Source: Hamiltosporidium magnivora (Eukaryota > Microsporidia > Dubosqiidae). Taken from it: 11,548 nucleotides of DNA. The stretch covers positions 1 through 11,548 of the forward strand of contig PITI01000501.1 in NCBI GenBank assembly GCA_004325065.1. Direction: 5' to 3'. The position numbers and the translations under genes were made by a program. The notes beneath the pieces were generated by a model. That model saw only the letters and a list, made by a program, of their open reading frames with translations, was not told where the DNA came from and did not search any database. Positions 1 through 8,505 of the stretch are shown here, one piece after another. Within the stretch, counting starts at the first letter, position 1. Each line of letters opens with the position of its first letter.

Positions 1-159
1 ATTTCTTAGACCTCTCCTCTTCATAACAATTCCCATAGAACAACCGAAGATGAAGTGTGGTTTTATTCCCACCAAAAATCCAAACAATGACCTCACACCA
101 GTTTCACACACTCATTGCCAAGCAGAAAGTTTTTTATGTGGTTATCCTCCCTCCACAAC
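1..159 (-). repeat. Dispersed repeat, copy 1 (left end, runs off window)
   Basis: The reverse complement of this stretch matches the block starting at 6701 along its whole visible length, at about 80% identity by eye with a few small indels. A 34-base stretch is identical in the two copies (57-90 here, 6774-6807 in copy 2). The element begins near 157-159, where the minus strand reads TGTGGAGGG, and runs leftwards out of the window. Copies 1 and 2 therefore point outward from the 6.5 kb between them. A GTGG-N11-CCAC hairpin lies at 138-156. One frame on the plus strand (2-207) is free of stops, but the matching frame is interrupted in copies 2 and 3, so I do not call a gene. The family is not recognised; a solo LTR or a fragment of another transposon are candidates. 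Confidence 0.85.
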
Positions 160-1542
160 TATTCGATTGAATACACATGAAACTATAAAATATTTGTCTA
201 TAGTCTGAATTTTAAAAGTTTTTCGTAAAATAAAATTGATAGATCGTAGAGAATAAATTCCAATAAAAAAGCAGTGAAAATGCGAGGAGAAATTTTTTTT
301 GCTATTTTTTTGTTGTTAAAGACTCGCTAATTGAAAGCAAAAAAATACAGTGTCAAAATCCAAAATAACTTCGAAAATTTTCTTTTATCGAAACGATTTG
401 TTTTGTTTTGATAACCTCAATTAATCCGTACACATTCTTCTATATTAACTTCAATGATATGGAAGTAAAATATTTATTTTAGATCATATGCTAGATGATC
501 TGCAGAATAAAGTTTACTAATTACTTGTGGGGAAATATAACATAGCACGTTACGCTGATCCATTATTTATAGATACTTTTAAGTCAAATAAAAAAATGAA
601 AAGAAATATAAAACATAGGACATTCTAAAGCGCAGAAAATTCGTCTATTATAGCTTAATTATACTGTTTTTGAGTTAGTTGCAATTTTATTCAATTCATG
701 AACAAAAAACATCTTATTTTACTAATTCTTATTTTTTTTCGATCTATAGTATTCATTAGAGTGTAGTTTACGATACAGGTTACAATTTTTTCTGTATAAA
801 TAATTAAATTTTTTTTAAAAAAAGGTGTATAAAGTTCTGTATCTGATCAGATAAGAAGCCATGAAAGTCTCAAATATGTTAGCTTACGAAGCGATATATT
901 GATTTGTAATTTTCTTATTCTAAGTAAATGATGAATTTAAATTGAATAAAGCTGAAATCCCAGACTTTTATAATATCAATAAAATCTAGCTTAAATCAGA
1001 TGTAGTTGCTCATATCTCGGTTAATATATATTTTAAATTATTTGAAATGGAAAATTTTAAAACTTGAAGGTTTAATGGTTGTACAGAGATGAAATTTCAA
1101 ATTATAACAAACAAATAAATTAAGTGATAGAAAATATTTAGTTTTGGATCTTATTCGAAATAGATTAAGAAAAAAAATTGAATTAAAAATTTAGATATGT
1201 TTTTTCTATTTTATTCAATAAACTTCTTGGTTAAAACGATTTTCATATTTATATATATTTTCTTCTTCTAAATTTGACTCCTCATTATGTTTATTGTCGG
1301 TTCCTTTAAAGTAGTTTGAATAATCGAGTAATATGATATTTATATGTTTTAATATCAACATTGTTAATAACTCTAAATATTCTCTGCTTATTTTAAATTA
1401 CACAAATGAAATGAAAGGCTTTTTTAATTTAAATTGATCTAATTTATAGTATATTTGTTATTTTTGAAAATAAAGTGAATTTCAATGGTGAAGTATTGCA
1501 CAGAAATGAATTCTGAATGCAGTAATTTTTTAAAAACAGAAA
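160..1542. other. AT-rich intergenic spacer, no gene seen
   Basis: This stretch is strongly AT-rich with stops in all frames and no recognisable tRNA boxes or protein motif. The only structure noted is a 14-bp perfect palindrome, TATCTGATCAGATA, at 840-853. That length is not surprising in sequence of this composition. The poly(A)-type signal of the minus-strand gene lies at its right edge. Confidence 0.6.
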
Positions 1543-1548
1543 TTTATT
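1543..1548 (-). terminator. AATAAA polyadenylation-type signal of the 724-aa gene
   Basis: On the minus strand AATAAA begins 11 bases after the last base of the TAA stop (1560-1562). A signal this close to the stop is in keeping with the short 3' untranslated regions of microsporidian mRNAs. AATAAA can also occur by chance in DNA this AT-rich. Confidence 0.4.
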
Positions 1549-1559
1549 AAATTTTTTAA

Positions 1560-3734
1560 TTAAATTAATATTAGTATTAGGAATATTGTGCTAAGAAAAA
1601 GTAATGAGAAAGAAAGCTCATCACTTTTTTCTTTGGTGGATTTGAGTTTCTTTGTTACATCTTTGCAATCTGACTGTTTATTCTTTTTCATTTCTTCGGC
1701 TTCTGATTTGATAAAATTTTGAACATTTACATCTACGTCTTCTGATTCAGTTCTAAAAAAATATTCCAATTGTGAGACATTTTTATAAAGTTCTAGTGCT
1801 TTTGATTTTTCTAAGGAAAAAATATTATTTTTTATTTTTTCGAGATATCTTTTAAGTTTAAAAATAATATCGTAATAAACATTTTTATCTACTTTATTAT
1901 CCATCAAAGTATCAAAATCAGATTCAATAAATTTAAATTTTCGTAAAAGATTGTCAAAAACATTTATTTTCTGTAGTGATTTGTTATCTAAACTACTTTG
2001 AATAAAAGTTTCGATATTTGCGGCTACTTTTTTCTCGTAATCAGCTATTGATTTGAATTGATTTTGAATAAATTCTACTTGTTTACTTGGATCTGAATTC
2101 TTTACTCCTAGATTGGATTCTAAGAGTGCAACCAGACCATCGATCTTAAAGTTAAAATCTTCTTTACATTGTGGTATATTTTTTGTTTCAATATCTTTTG
2201 ATATTACTTGTGAGTAGATTAATGTTGGTATTCCAAAGAAGATATCCCCGATTAAGAAAATTATTAAAATTATCTTAAATATGAAAATTAAATCGTAAAA
2301 CTGACATATTGTAAGAATAAATATGAGGAAAACGCATATTCCTTGAACGACCAAGTAAGATTCCATATAAAAATAAAAATCATCGACCGAATTATTTTCT
2401 TTTTTTGAAGTCTTCTCAGAATAATCTTCCATTTTGCTTTTTATTGAACTGAGGAATGAATTGAAACCTAACAATGGATTGACATCAGGATCATTCATAG
2501 GTAAATCTGATAGGGTTTCTTTCTTTAAGTTATATTCCACTATTTTGTTGCTCTTAGTTGGCTCATCGGTACTTTGGGTTTCATTTCCTGATTTTGGCTC
2601 AATTTCATTCTTTGTTACGATCTTCTTTTCATTTCCTAAAAATCCAAAATTTTTGTAAATTTCATTTTTCATTTCGGTCATTTCATAAATATAAAGATCA
2701 AGCGAAATATCTATAGAAATGAGTTCTTTTTCTATCTTTTTAGATTCTTTAGTAAAATTTTCAAATTCTTTTTCGAATAAATAAACGTCATATTCTGTTT
2801 CGGACTTTCTTTTCTCAAGATCGGTTTTATATTTATATAGTTCTAAATCAGTATTTCGCTTAAATTCAATGTTCTTTTCTATTTTTTCAAAATATTTTGT
2901 TTTACGATCTTTAGTATCTAATGATTTGTCAAAGGAGATAATTGTATGGTTCCCATTTTTCTGATCCATATTTGATTCCGTATTATTGGTAGAATTAGTA
3001 GATTTTGAATTCGTATTTGTATCGTTTTGGTTTTTAGAATTCGAAAAAAAGTTTTTACGCAGAAGATTATGTCCTTTACTATAAAGTCCTGTTTCCTTAA
3101 ACATATTCGTGATTCCTTTAACAAATTTACCGCGCAAAATACTATTTTTGTTGTTTTCCTTTACCTCTGGAATCAGTTTCGTTGGTGAGTCGTAGAATTT
3201 AGAACTATTATCGTCCAAATAATGTTCTTTTTTAAATATAGGATTTATCTGTGTGTCCATGTTCTTACCATCCATCGTTTTAGTTGTATCTTCACCATTT
3301 TTTGTTATCGAAATACCTTCTACCATTTTCTGATCATTTTCTTTATCATGTGAAAACAAAGAAACAAGATAAAACAAACTATTCTTTTTTTTAGGTTCTT
3401 CATTTGAAATACTCTCCGGGTTCTTTCCTGAAATGAGTATTTCTCTTGTATCTATCGATCTTTGAAGACAAAAAGCCGTAAAAAGTAAAATTGCACCGAC
3501 AATATATAAAAAGAAATTTCCAAAAAAATATCTTCGCCTAAAAATCCCAACAAAAAAAGCAAAAAAACATATAAGTGAACAGAATATAATCAATAAAAAG
3601 AATCTGTTATTAGATAGAAACAGGTACTTTATAGTTGCTCTCATATCCCCATTGAACTCAAAGAACTCTGGATTTCCCAATATAAATTTCCTAAATGATT
3701 CGGCTATCGACATTGTTTTTATAATTCTATACAT
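1560..3734 (-). CDS. Unrecognised 724-aa membrane protein, five TM segments and two large loops
   Basis: I do not recognise the family. Hydrophobic segments lie at about 44-65 and 69-90 (joined by RRR), 457-477, 481-506 and 707-724, the last ending exactly at the C-terminus. Between TM2 and TM3 is a loop of roughly 365 residues: an Asn/Ser/Thr-rich stretch at about 230-262, then a charged, coiled-coil-like Lys/Glu helix at about 280-345. Between TM4 and TM5 is a loop of about 200 residues, also helical and charged. The only cysteines outside the membrane segments are C523 and C690, one near each end of the second loop, so they could form a disulfide. Arginines between TM1 and TM2 suggest that hairpin is cytoplasmic and both large loops face the lumen or exterior. 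This layout recalls prominin, Tweety and yeast Prm1 proteins, but layout alone does not show homology. The start is uncertain: M1, M8 and M31 are possible. No CCC motif precedes M1; GGGG precedes M31 by two bases. Confidence 0.85.
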   Translation of the reverse strand: MYRIIKTMSIAESFRKFILGNPEFFEFNGDMRATIKYLFLSNNRFFLLIIFCSLICFFAFFVGIFRRRYFFGNFFLYIVGAILLFTAFCLQRSIDTREILISGKNPESISNEEPKKKNSLFYLVSLFSHDKENDQKMVEGISITKNGEDTTKTMDGKNMDTQINPIFKKEHYLDDNSSKFYDSPTKLIPEVKENNKNSILRGKFVKGITNMFKETGLYSKGHNLLRKNFFSNSKNQNDTNTNSKSTNSTNNTESNMDQKNGNHTIISFDKSLDTKDRKTKYFEKIEKNIEFKRNTDLELYKYKTDLEKRKSETEYDVYLFEKEFENFTKESKKIEKELISIDISLDLYIYEMTEMKNEIYKNFGFLGNEKKIVTKNEIEPKSGNETQSTDEPTKSNKIVEYNLKKETLSDLPMNDPDVNPLLGFNSFLSSIKSKMEDYSEKTSKKENNSVDDFYFYMESYLVVQGICVFLIFILTICQFYDLIFIFKIILIIFLIGDIFFGIPTLIYSQVISKDIETKNIPQCKEDFNFKIDGLVALLESNLGVKNSDPSKQVEFIQNQFKSIADYEKKVAANIETFIQSSLDNKSLQKINVFDNLLRKFKFIESDFDTLMDNKVDKNVYYDIIFKLKRYLEKIKNNIFSLEKSKALELYKNVSQLEYFFRTESEDVDVNVQNFIKSEAEEMKKNKQSDCKDVTKKLKSTKEKSDELSFSLLFLSTIFLILILI

Positions 3735-5078
3735 TTTTATATGTTTTGTTTCATATTTTAGACGGTTAAAACGTTCCGTTACATATCATGTTTCAGATTA
3801 GGATTAATGTTTTGGTCTAAAATTTTTTATTTTTTTCTGAAATATACAATATATATGAGTTTAAACTGAAGAAAGAAGTAATTTGAATATATTTTGATAT
3901 TTAATTATTCATCACGAACTAATTAACATTAAAATTGCCGGCACTGAAATAAAACATTTAAATAAAAATATAATTTTAAAGTAAATAACTATTACGAATA
4001 TGCTTCCATACAAAATTTTAACATTAATATGTTCATTTTTTTCAACAAACTTGTTTAAATTTTGAAGAAATAATTCTAAACATATCAAATTTAGCGAATT
4101 AAAAACTAAGTTAAAGAAAATGTGCTTCATAATAGCTGAAAAATTAAACATTACAATACATATTAACAAAACTAGATAGCTCTACTTTGTGATTTAAGAA
4201 TTGTAATATAATTCTTACATTGATATATTGGAAATACTGATCTTTTATTTTCAAAAGATAAATTTAATATATAAAAAAAACTTATTTATAGCTTTTAACG
4301 AATAAAATTTGATACTTGTACTTATTATAAGCTTAAATAGAGAAAAAATATGACAGTAAAAGGTCGATTTCGCTTTTATATGAAAAATCAACATCGAAAA
4401 CCCATATTTGCTGTATAAATCTTCTAAAGTATTGATAAGCTCAATATAGCTCTAAACGGTATGAAAAAAAAGTCGATGAAGAAAATAAATCATTTTTTAC
4501 ATTAATAAACCAGGATTTTCGTTTTTAAAAAATAGGTGCAGACATATGTCTGTTTCAATATATTTTTTTATATAATTTAGTGAAGTAGTTTCAAAACTAA
4601 ATTTTTATTTAGTATAATGGCTTAAAGTTAAGTTATACAGGCTTATTACGTTTAAATCTTAAATAAATAAGAAATGGTTTCTATTTAATATATCTAAAGA
4701 ATCGTGCCTTAATCAGAAATAAAAACATGTTTAAGATTTACAGTGAAATATTCAATTGATCGTGTAAAGTAGGAACCTAAAGGATAAACCGTAACATTAA
4801 GAATTGGAGACAGAAACATATTTTAGATTTGGAATGAAAAACTCATTTGATGTTTGTAAAGCTGTAAGAGACTAACCCAATTGATAGTTATTTTTAAACA
4901 TTCAAAGGATATCTGAAATGAATTATTACAATGTATTATATGATTTATACTTAAAAATTACAAGTACTGATAGTACTAAAGGTGTTTTATACTTATAAAG
5001 TTGTTAAATTTTTCTTTGAGTTGTAAAAAAGCATGATAATCGAGAAAATGCGACAATTATATTAAAAACGAGATATAA

Positions 5079-5098
5079 TCATACAATAAATTGTATGA
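5079..5098. other. Perfect 8-bp-stem hairpin, 4-nt loop
   Basis: TCATACAA and TTGTATGA pair across the loop TAAA. It lies about 340 bases upstream of the Rab start. The function is unknown and chance occurrence is possible. Confidence 0.3.
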
Positions 5099-5299
5099 GT
5101 TTTCCATTAAAATAATATTTATTTCGACATAATATAATCTAATTGAGACCAAAAGTTAAATAAAGCAAATGATTCAGCGTCATTTCTTTTAAAAACCGAA
5201 GCTAAAGTTTAGATTTGAAATTTTTAAGCAACTCAAATCTACTGAAAATATTAGAAAAAAATAAAAAGTGGAAGTTTCAAAATAGAAGATTTTTCTTTA

Positions 5300-5321
5300 T
5301 TATAATACAATTGTATTATAA
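5300..5321. other. 22-bp perfect palindrome upstream of the Rab gene
   Basis: TTATAATACAA is followed directly by its reverse complement TTGTATTATAA, giving 11 matched pairs with no spacer. It ends 120 bases before the Rab ATG. With about 75% A+T and independent bases I would expect far fewer than one palindrome this long in the window, although local AT runs raise that chance. It could be a dimeric-protein binding site or a cruciform-prone sequence. Confidence 0.5.
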
Positions 5322-5432
5322 AAACATTTAAAACCGATTTAAATTTAAATGAATTATTCCTTTTAAAATACAATCTCTTATAAAATCTTTTTTTATAAAA
5401 ATAATTTAAAAAATTCAGAATCAAGAAAGTAA

Positions 5433-5436
5433 CCCC
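5433..5436 (+). promoter_or_regulatory. CCCC start-proximal motif of the Rab gene
   Basis: CCCC stands five bases upstream of the ATG in an otherwise AT-only stretch (AACCCCTAAAAATGG). Microsporidian genes often carry a CCC- or GGG-like motif just before the start codon, thought to mark the transcription start with a very short leader. It supports the chosen Rab start and the taxonomic call. Confidence 0.65.
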
Positions 5437-5441
5437 TAAAA

Positions 5442-6053
5442 ATGGATCCCGAATACAAATATTTGTTTAAAGTCATACTTATAGGTGACAGTGGTGTTGG
5501 TAAAACATGTCTAATAAATAGATACACAGATAATGTTTACCATACAAATTACATCAGTACAATTGGTGTAGATTTTAAAATAAAGACACTAAAAATTGCA
5601 AACGAGGTATCTAAATTACAAATATGGGACACTGCTGGACAAGAAAGATTCAGAACAATAACCAGTAGTTATTATAGAGGTGCACATGGAATAATAATAG
5701 TTTTTGATATGACAGATCTTCAAAGTTTTAAAAATGTAAAAGATTGGCTTTTTGAAATCAGAAGACATGCATCAGAAGATGTAGAAATTATTGTTTTGGG
5801 CAATAAAGTAGATTTAAAAGATTTTCTTAAAGTAACAAGAGAAGATGTTAATATTATGTTAAAAAATAATAATTTAAAAGAAGAATGTTTTTGGGAAGTG
5901 AGTGCTAAAGAAAATATTGCAGTACAAAATGTCTTTGAAAAACTAACGCAAATATTAATTGAAAAAAATAAAAAAATAGGGTACAGTAAAGATATTGATA
6001 AGGAACTTGTTGATCTTACTTCGAATACAGAGAGAGGATCTAGATGTTGTTAA
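5442..6053 (+). CDS. YPT1: Rab GTPase, Rab1/Ypt1 type
   Basis: This 203-residue protein is a complete Rab-family small GTPase. In order it has the P-loop GDSGVGKT (15-22), the switch I/effector segment YISTIGVDF (37-45), the switch II segment WDTAGQERF (62-70), the guanine-specificity motif NKVD (121-124), SAK (154-156) and a C-terminal RCC (201-203) whose two cysteines would be geranylgeranylated for membrane attachment. [13 protein letters not shown] and the segment through SSYYRG match the Rab1/Ypt1 subgroup better than Sec4/Rab8. Known Rab1/Ypt1 proteins recruit tethers for ER-to-Golgi vesicles and act in early Golgi traffic and autophagy; microsporidia keep a reduced Rab set. Length is normal, there is no intron, and all nucleotide-binding residues are intact. 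The start is backed by the CCCC motif and by an N-terminus ([15 protein letters not shown]) typical of the family. The Rab1 assignment over another Rab is likely but rests on motif reading only. Confidence 0.96.
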   Translation: MDPEYKYLFKVILIGDSGVGKTCLINRYTDNVYHTNYISTIGVDFKIKTLKIANEVSKLQIWDTAGQERFRTITSSYYRGAHGIIIVFDMTDLQSFKNVKDWLFEIRRHASEDVEIIVLGNKVDLKDFLKVTREDVNIMLKNNNLKEECFWEVSAKENIAVQNVFEKLTQILIEKNKKIGYSKDIDKELVDLTSNTERGSRCC

Positions 6054-6057
6054 TAAA
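6052..6057 (+). terminator. AATAAA signal overlapping the Rab stop codon
   Basis: The sequence TAATAAA begins with the Rab stop codon, so the polyadenylation-type signal overlaps the stop by two bases. Such extreme compaction of the 3' end fits microsporidian genes. Confidence 0.45.
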
Positions 6058-6700
6058 TGCTGTAATGGGTTTTTATTTAATTATTTTCTTTAACTATTTT
6101 TTTTTGAAACTGAAATCCTAGAGTCTATTATTTTGTTTGATTTATGTTCTCTAAAGTCAGATTTTATAAAATTGTAAATTCTTATAATTTTTAAATTTTG
6201 AAACTTTAAAGTTTTTATTTGGTTATGTCCTGGTCTTTAGAATCATTTTTTTTTCAATTGATTTTGATCGAAAATGTTTCTGATATAAATTATTTAATTT
6301 CTTTTATTCAGACCGAATTTATTTGATTCTTTATTTTAAGTCACATGGTCTAAAATTTTTATTATATTTGTGGATAGAAAAATTCATTTATAATTGTAAG
6401 TAATTTTTTTTGCTTAATTAATATATCAAGGGATAGAGTTGATATATTCCTAGGATTAAGAAAGATGATTTTATGATAAAGATTAATTATTACCAAATTA
6501 TAAGCTCACGGGCTTTAATTCTGGTTAAAATGTAAATATTGTTTGTGTAAATCCATTATAGAAATATTTGGTTTTTTTTAAATGATTTTGATTGATTTTT
6601 AAAACTAGAAATTGTTTGTTACAAATACAATTCAATTTAATTAAAGTGACAGAATTAATCTAACTATGTACAGAAATATTTTTTTATTATTTTTTAAAAT
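6058..6700. other. T-rich intergenic spacer
   Basis: I see no gene or RNA here. The plus strand is notably T-rich just after the Rab gene. A hairpin with a 10-bp perfect stem (AATATATCAA with TTGATATATT) and a 9-base loop lies at 6420-6448; its role is unknown. The spacer ends where the full copy of the dispersed repeat begins. Confidence 0.55.
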
Positions 6701-7375
6701 CGCTGTGGAGGGGGTATAACCACATAAAAAAACTATCTGCTTGGCAATGAGTATATGAGATTGATATATAAAATCATTGTTTGGATTTTTGGTGGGAATA
6801 AAACCACGCTACATCTTCGGCTGCTCCAAGGAAGTTTGTATGAGGAGGAGAAGATCTATGAAATGGCTAAACTAATTCTACAAATTTATTTGTTGTTTTT
6901 TATATAACTAGATTGCAGACGGCAGTTGAACATGTAGGTAATTGCCGTGTAAAAGCATGGAAACCTAGCCTTGTTCACTCGATTTAGAAGACTTGGCGCC
7001 TGAGTGATATAAAAATAAAACCCTTTGAAGCAGGAAAAGCTAAGTAGCAGGTTATACCTGTTGGTATGATATTGCACTGTCTAGGTGGACCCCATGTAAG
7101 TCTCCGAAATATATCTTATATGAAGCTTATTGGATTCGAAAATGTAGAATAAGTGGTACTGAATATAGTCTTGAGAAGTCCAGAGTGGGTTTTTAACTAG
7201 GATTACACTTCATGTAACTGACATTAACGAACTCTGGACACCTGAATCGCTCATTGAGTTGGTTCCATACGTACAGATGAAAGGCTTCGAGATTTAGGTA
7301 TATTAGAGGTACTAATAGAGTGCTGGGGCTGCTATTAGATGTAAACCCGAAACTGCGTAGTGTCATGAAAACAAA
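6701..7375 (+). repeat. Dispersed repeat, copy 2 (longest copy)
   Basis: The left end (TGTGGAGGG at 6704) is fixed by matches to copy 1 (inverted) and copy 3 (direct). The right end is my estimate, where the G+C-richer sequence returns to AT-rich spacer and a small hairpin occurs (ATGAAAAC at 7365-7372 pairing with GTTTTCAT at 7392-7399). Copies 1 and 3 leave the window before reaching that point. An internal inverted pair, TCCAGAGT and ACTCTGGA, lies near 7178 and 7235. Reading frames on both strands are fairly open but each contains several stops, and no known protein motif appears. It does not resemble rRNA or tRNA that I can recognise. A solo LTR (it begins TGTGG), a non-autonomous transposon, or a fragment of a longer element are the likely identities. 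Confidence 0.75.
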
Positions 7376-8495
7376 AATAACTTATGCCACTGTTTTCATA
7401 AGATGTGATATTTTTATATAAAGTCATTATTTTTTGAAATAGAATGTCTTTGTATTAAAATAATTCAAACATGTTTAGGATTCAGTAAAGACATTAAATA
7501 TGTAACTGATATACATTCTAACTTGATTTTTATACGTCATGAACATTCTCTTATTTTAATGTAAGAGGACGTTTTGGAAATATTTTAGTTCTAGTAAAAC
7601 CGGTTTGCGTTTAAGAATTGTCGTATATTACATATGAACATATTTTAAGAAAATGTGTTAAATCTTTTTGTTATAAATATTTACACATTTTAAGTTAATC
7701 CAATTTAATATTTTTAAAACGAATTAGGAGTCACTCTGTTCAATAAATTCTTGAAAATGAATATGTGAAATAAAAGTAAAAACCAGGATAAAAACTGATG
7801 TCAAGATTCGGAATAATATACTAAATGAATTTATTTTAGATAAAAAATTATAATTGAAAGCACTCATCGGAATAAAAATAGTTCTTTAGTTGATATTTAA
7901 GTCAAATTTCCAACGCTGAAAATTTGAGAGGAACACTATGGCAAATCCATTTTGTCTTATCCTTGATTATTTTTCTAATACTTCTTATGTGATAAGCATA
8001 TATGGCAATATTACTAAATCATAAAATGTATCTTAAGGAACTTTATTATCATACAGAATAGAGATATAAATATAAAAGATAATAGTCAAATAAATAAATT
8101 CGATTATTTTAATCGAAGAAAGGAAATTTTATAATCAGCTAAACTCAGGATTTTGAAGGATAAGGAAATTATTCATTTAAAATTTGTGGGATAAGAATGT
8201 TTTCTAACTAAATATTTACAGGACCAGTAAAGAATCAAAATTCCTTTAACATAGAAAGTAACTACAGCTTATGAAACTTCTAGAAATAATATGACAAAAA
8301 CAAAACTAAAAAATAAATTTAAAGAACTACAAGACAGAGAAATAAGTTCGTAAAAGTGTGAAACCACGGAAAACCATTTATATAAAAACTGTTATATATA
8401 TAAAATAATTTGGTATTATTTAATTTCTTTTTAATTTTTGTTTAGTCAGAACTTTTAAGTGGGTTTTAATTTGGTTTTAATCATGAAGGTTGCCA
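7376..8495. other. AT-rich intergenic spacer, no gene seen
   Basis: This stretch lies between the repeat and the CCA-adding enzyme gene. All frames are broken by stops, and no tRNA boxes or conserved motif were found. It contains the promoter region of the downstream gene at its right end. Confidence 0.55.
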
Positions 8496-8498
8496 CCC
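8496..8498 (+). promoter_or_regulatory. CCC start-proximal motif of the CCA-adding enzyme gene
   Basis: CCC stands seven bases before the ATG (CCACCCTTTAAAAATG). With the CCCC before the Rab gene this makes two of three genes in the window with the microsporidian type of start context. A six-codon upstream frame (ATG at 8483, stop at 8501-8503) spans the motif. If transcription starts at or after the CCC motif, that frame is not in the mRNA. Confidence 0.6.
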
Positions 8499-8505
8499 TT
8501 TAAAA

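Larger units (their letters stand above)
3735..5432. other. AT-rich intergenic spacer between divergent genes
   Basis: The 724-aa gene and the Rab gene are transcribed away from each other, so this 1.7 kb holds both promoters. It contains no convincing gene. A hydrophobic minus-strand frame at 3912-4151 (79 codons from its first ATG) has no start motif and a composition expected from T-rich DNA. Structures noted are a 14-bp palindrome CAGACATATGTCTG at 4539-4552, an 8-bp-stem hairpin at 5079-5098 and a 22-bp palindrome at 5300-5321. I see no RNA gene. Confidence 0.6.

Noticed and set aside
2..207. Stop-free plus-strand frame at the left edge
   Set aside because: It overlaps repeat copy 1, and the corresponding frames in copies 2 and 3 contain stops, so it is probably not coding.
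2434..3124. Short frames inside 1560-3734 in other frames
   Set aside because: These overlap the 724-aa gene and look like frame shadows of its low-complexity coding sequence.
3912..4169. Hydrophobic minus-strand frame upstream of the 724-aa gene
   Set aside because: The 85-codon version starts with TTG; from the first ATG it is 79 codons. It has no CCC motif, no known domain, and a Phe/Ile/Leu/Asn composition expected from AT-rich DNA. A loose likeness to TM3-TM4 of the 724-aa protein is explained by composition.
6886..7077. 63-codon minus-strand frame inside repeat copy 2
   Set aside because: It starts with GTG, lies wholly inside the dispersed repeat, and no protein family is recognisable.
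7120..7145. Possible tRNA T-arm (TTCGAAT on the minus strand)
   Set aside because: The flanking five-base arms do not pair and no matching acceptor or anticodon stem was found.
6910..7200. Fairly open plus-strand frame in repeat copy 2
   Set aside because: It contains four in-frame stops in 97 codons (6985, 7045, 7150, 7198), close to what is expected at this base composition, and no motif was found.
6701..7375. Repeat copy 2 as an rRNA or other structured housekeeping RNA
   Set aside because: The higher G+C suggested it, but I could not find conserved SSU, LSU, 5S, RNase P or SRP RNA signatures, and the copies diverge too much for such a gene.
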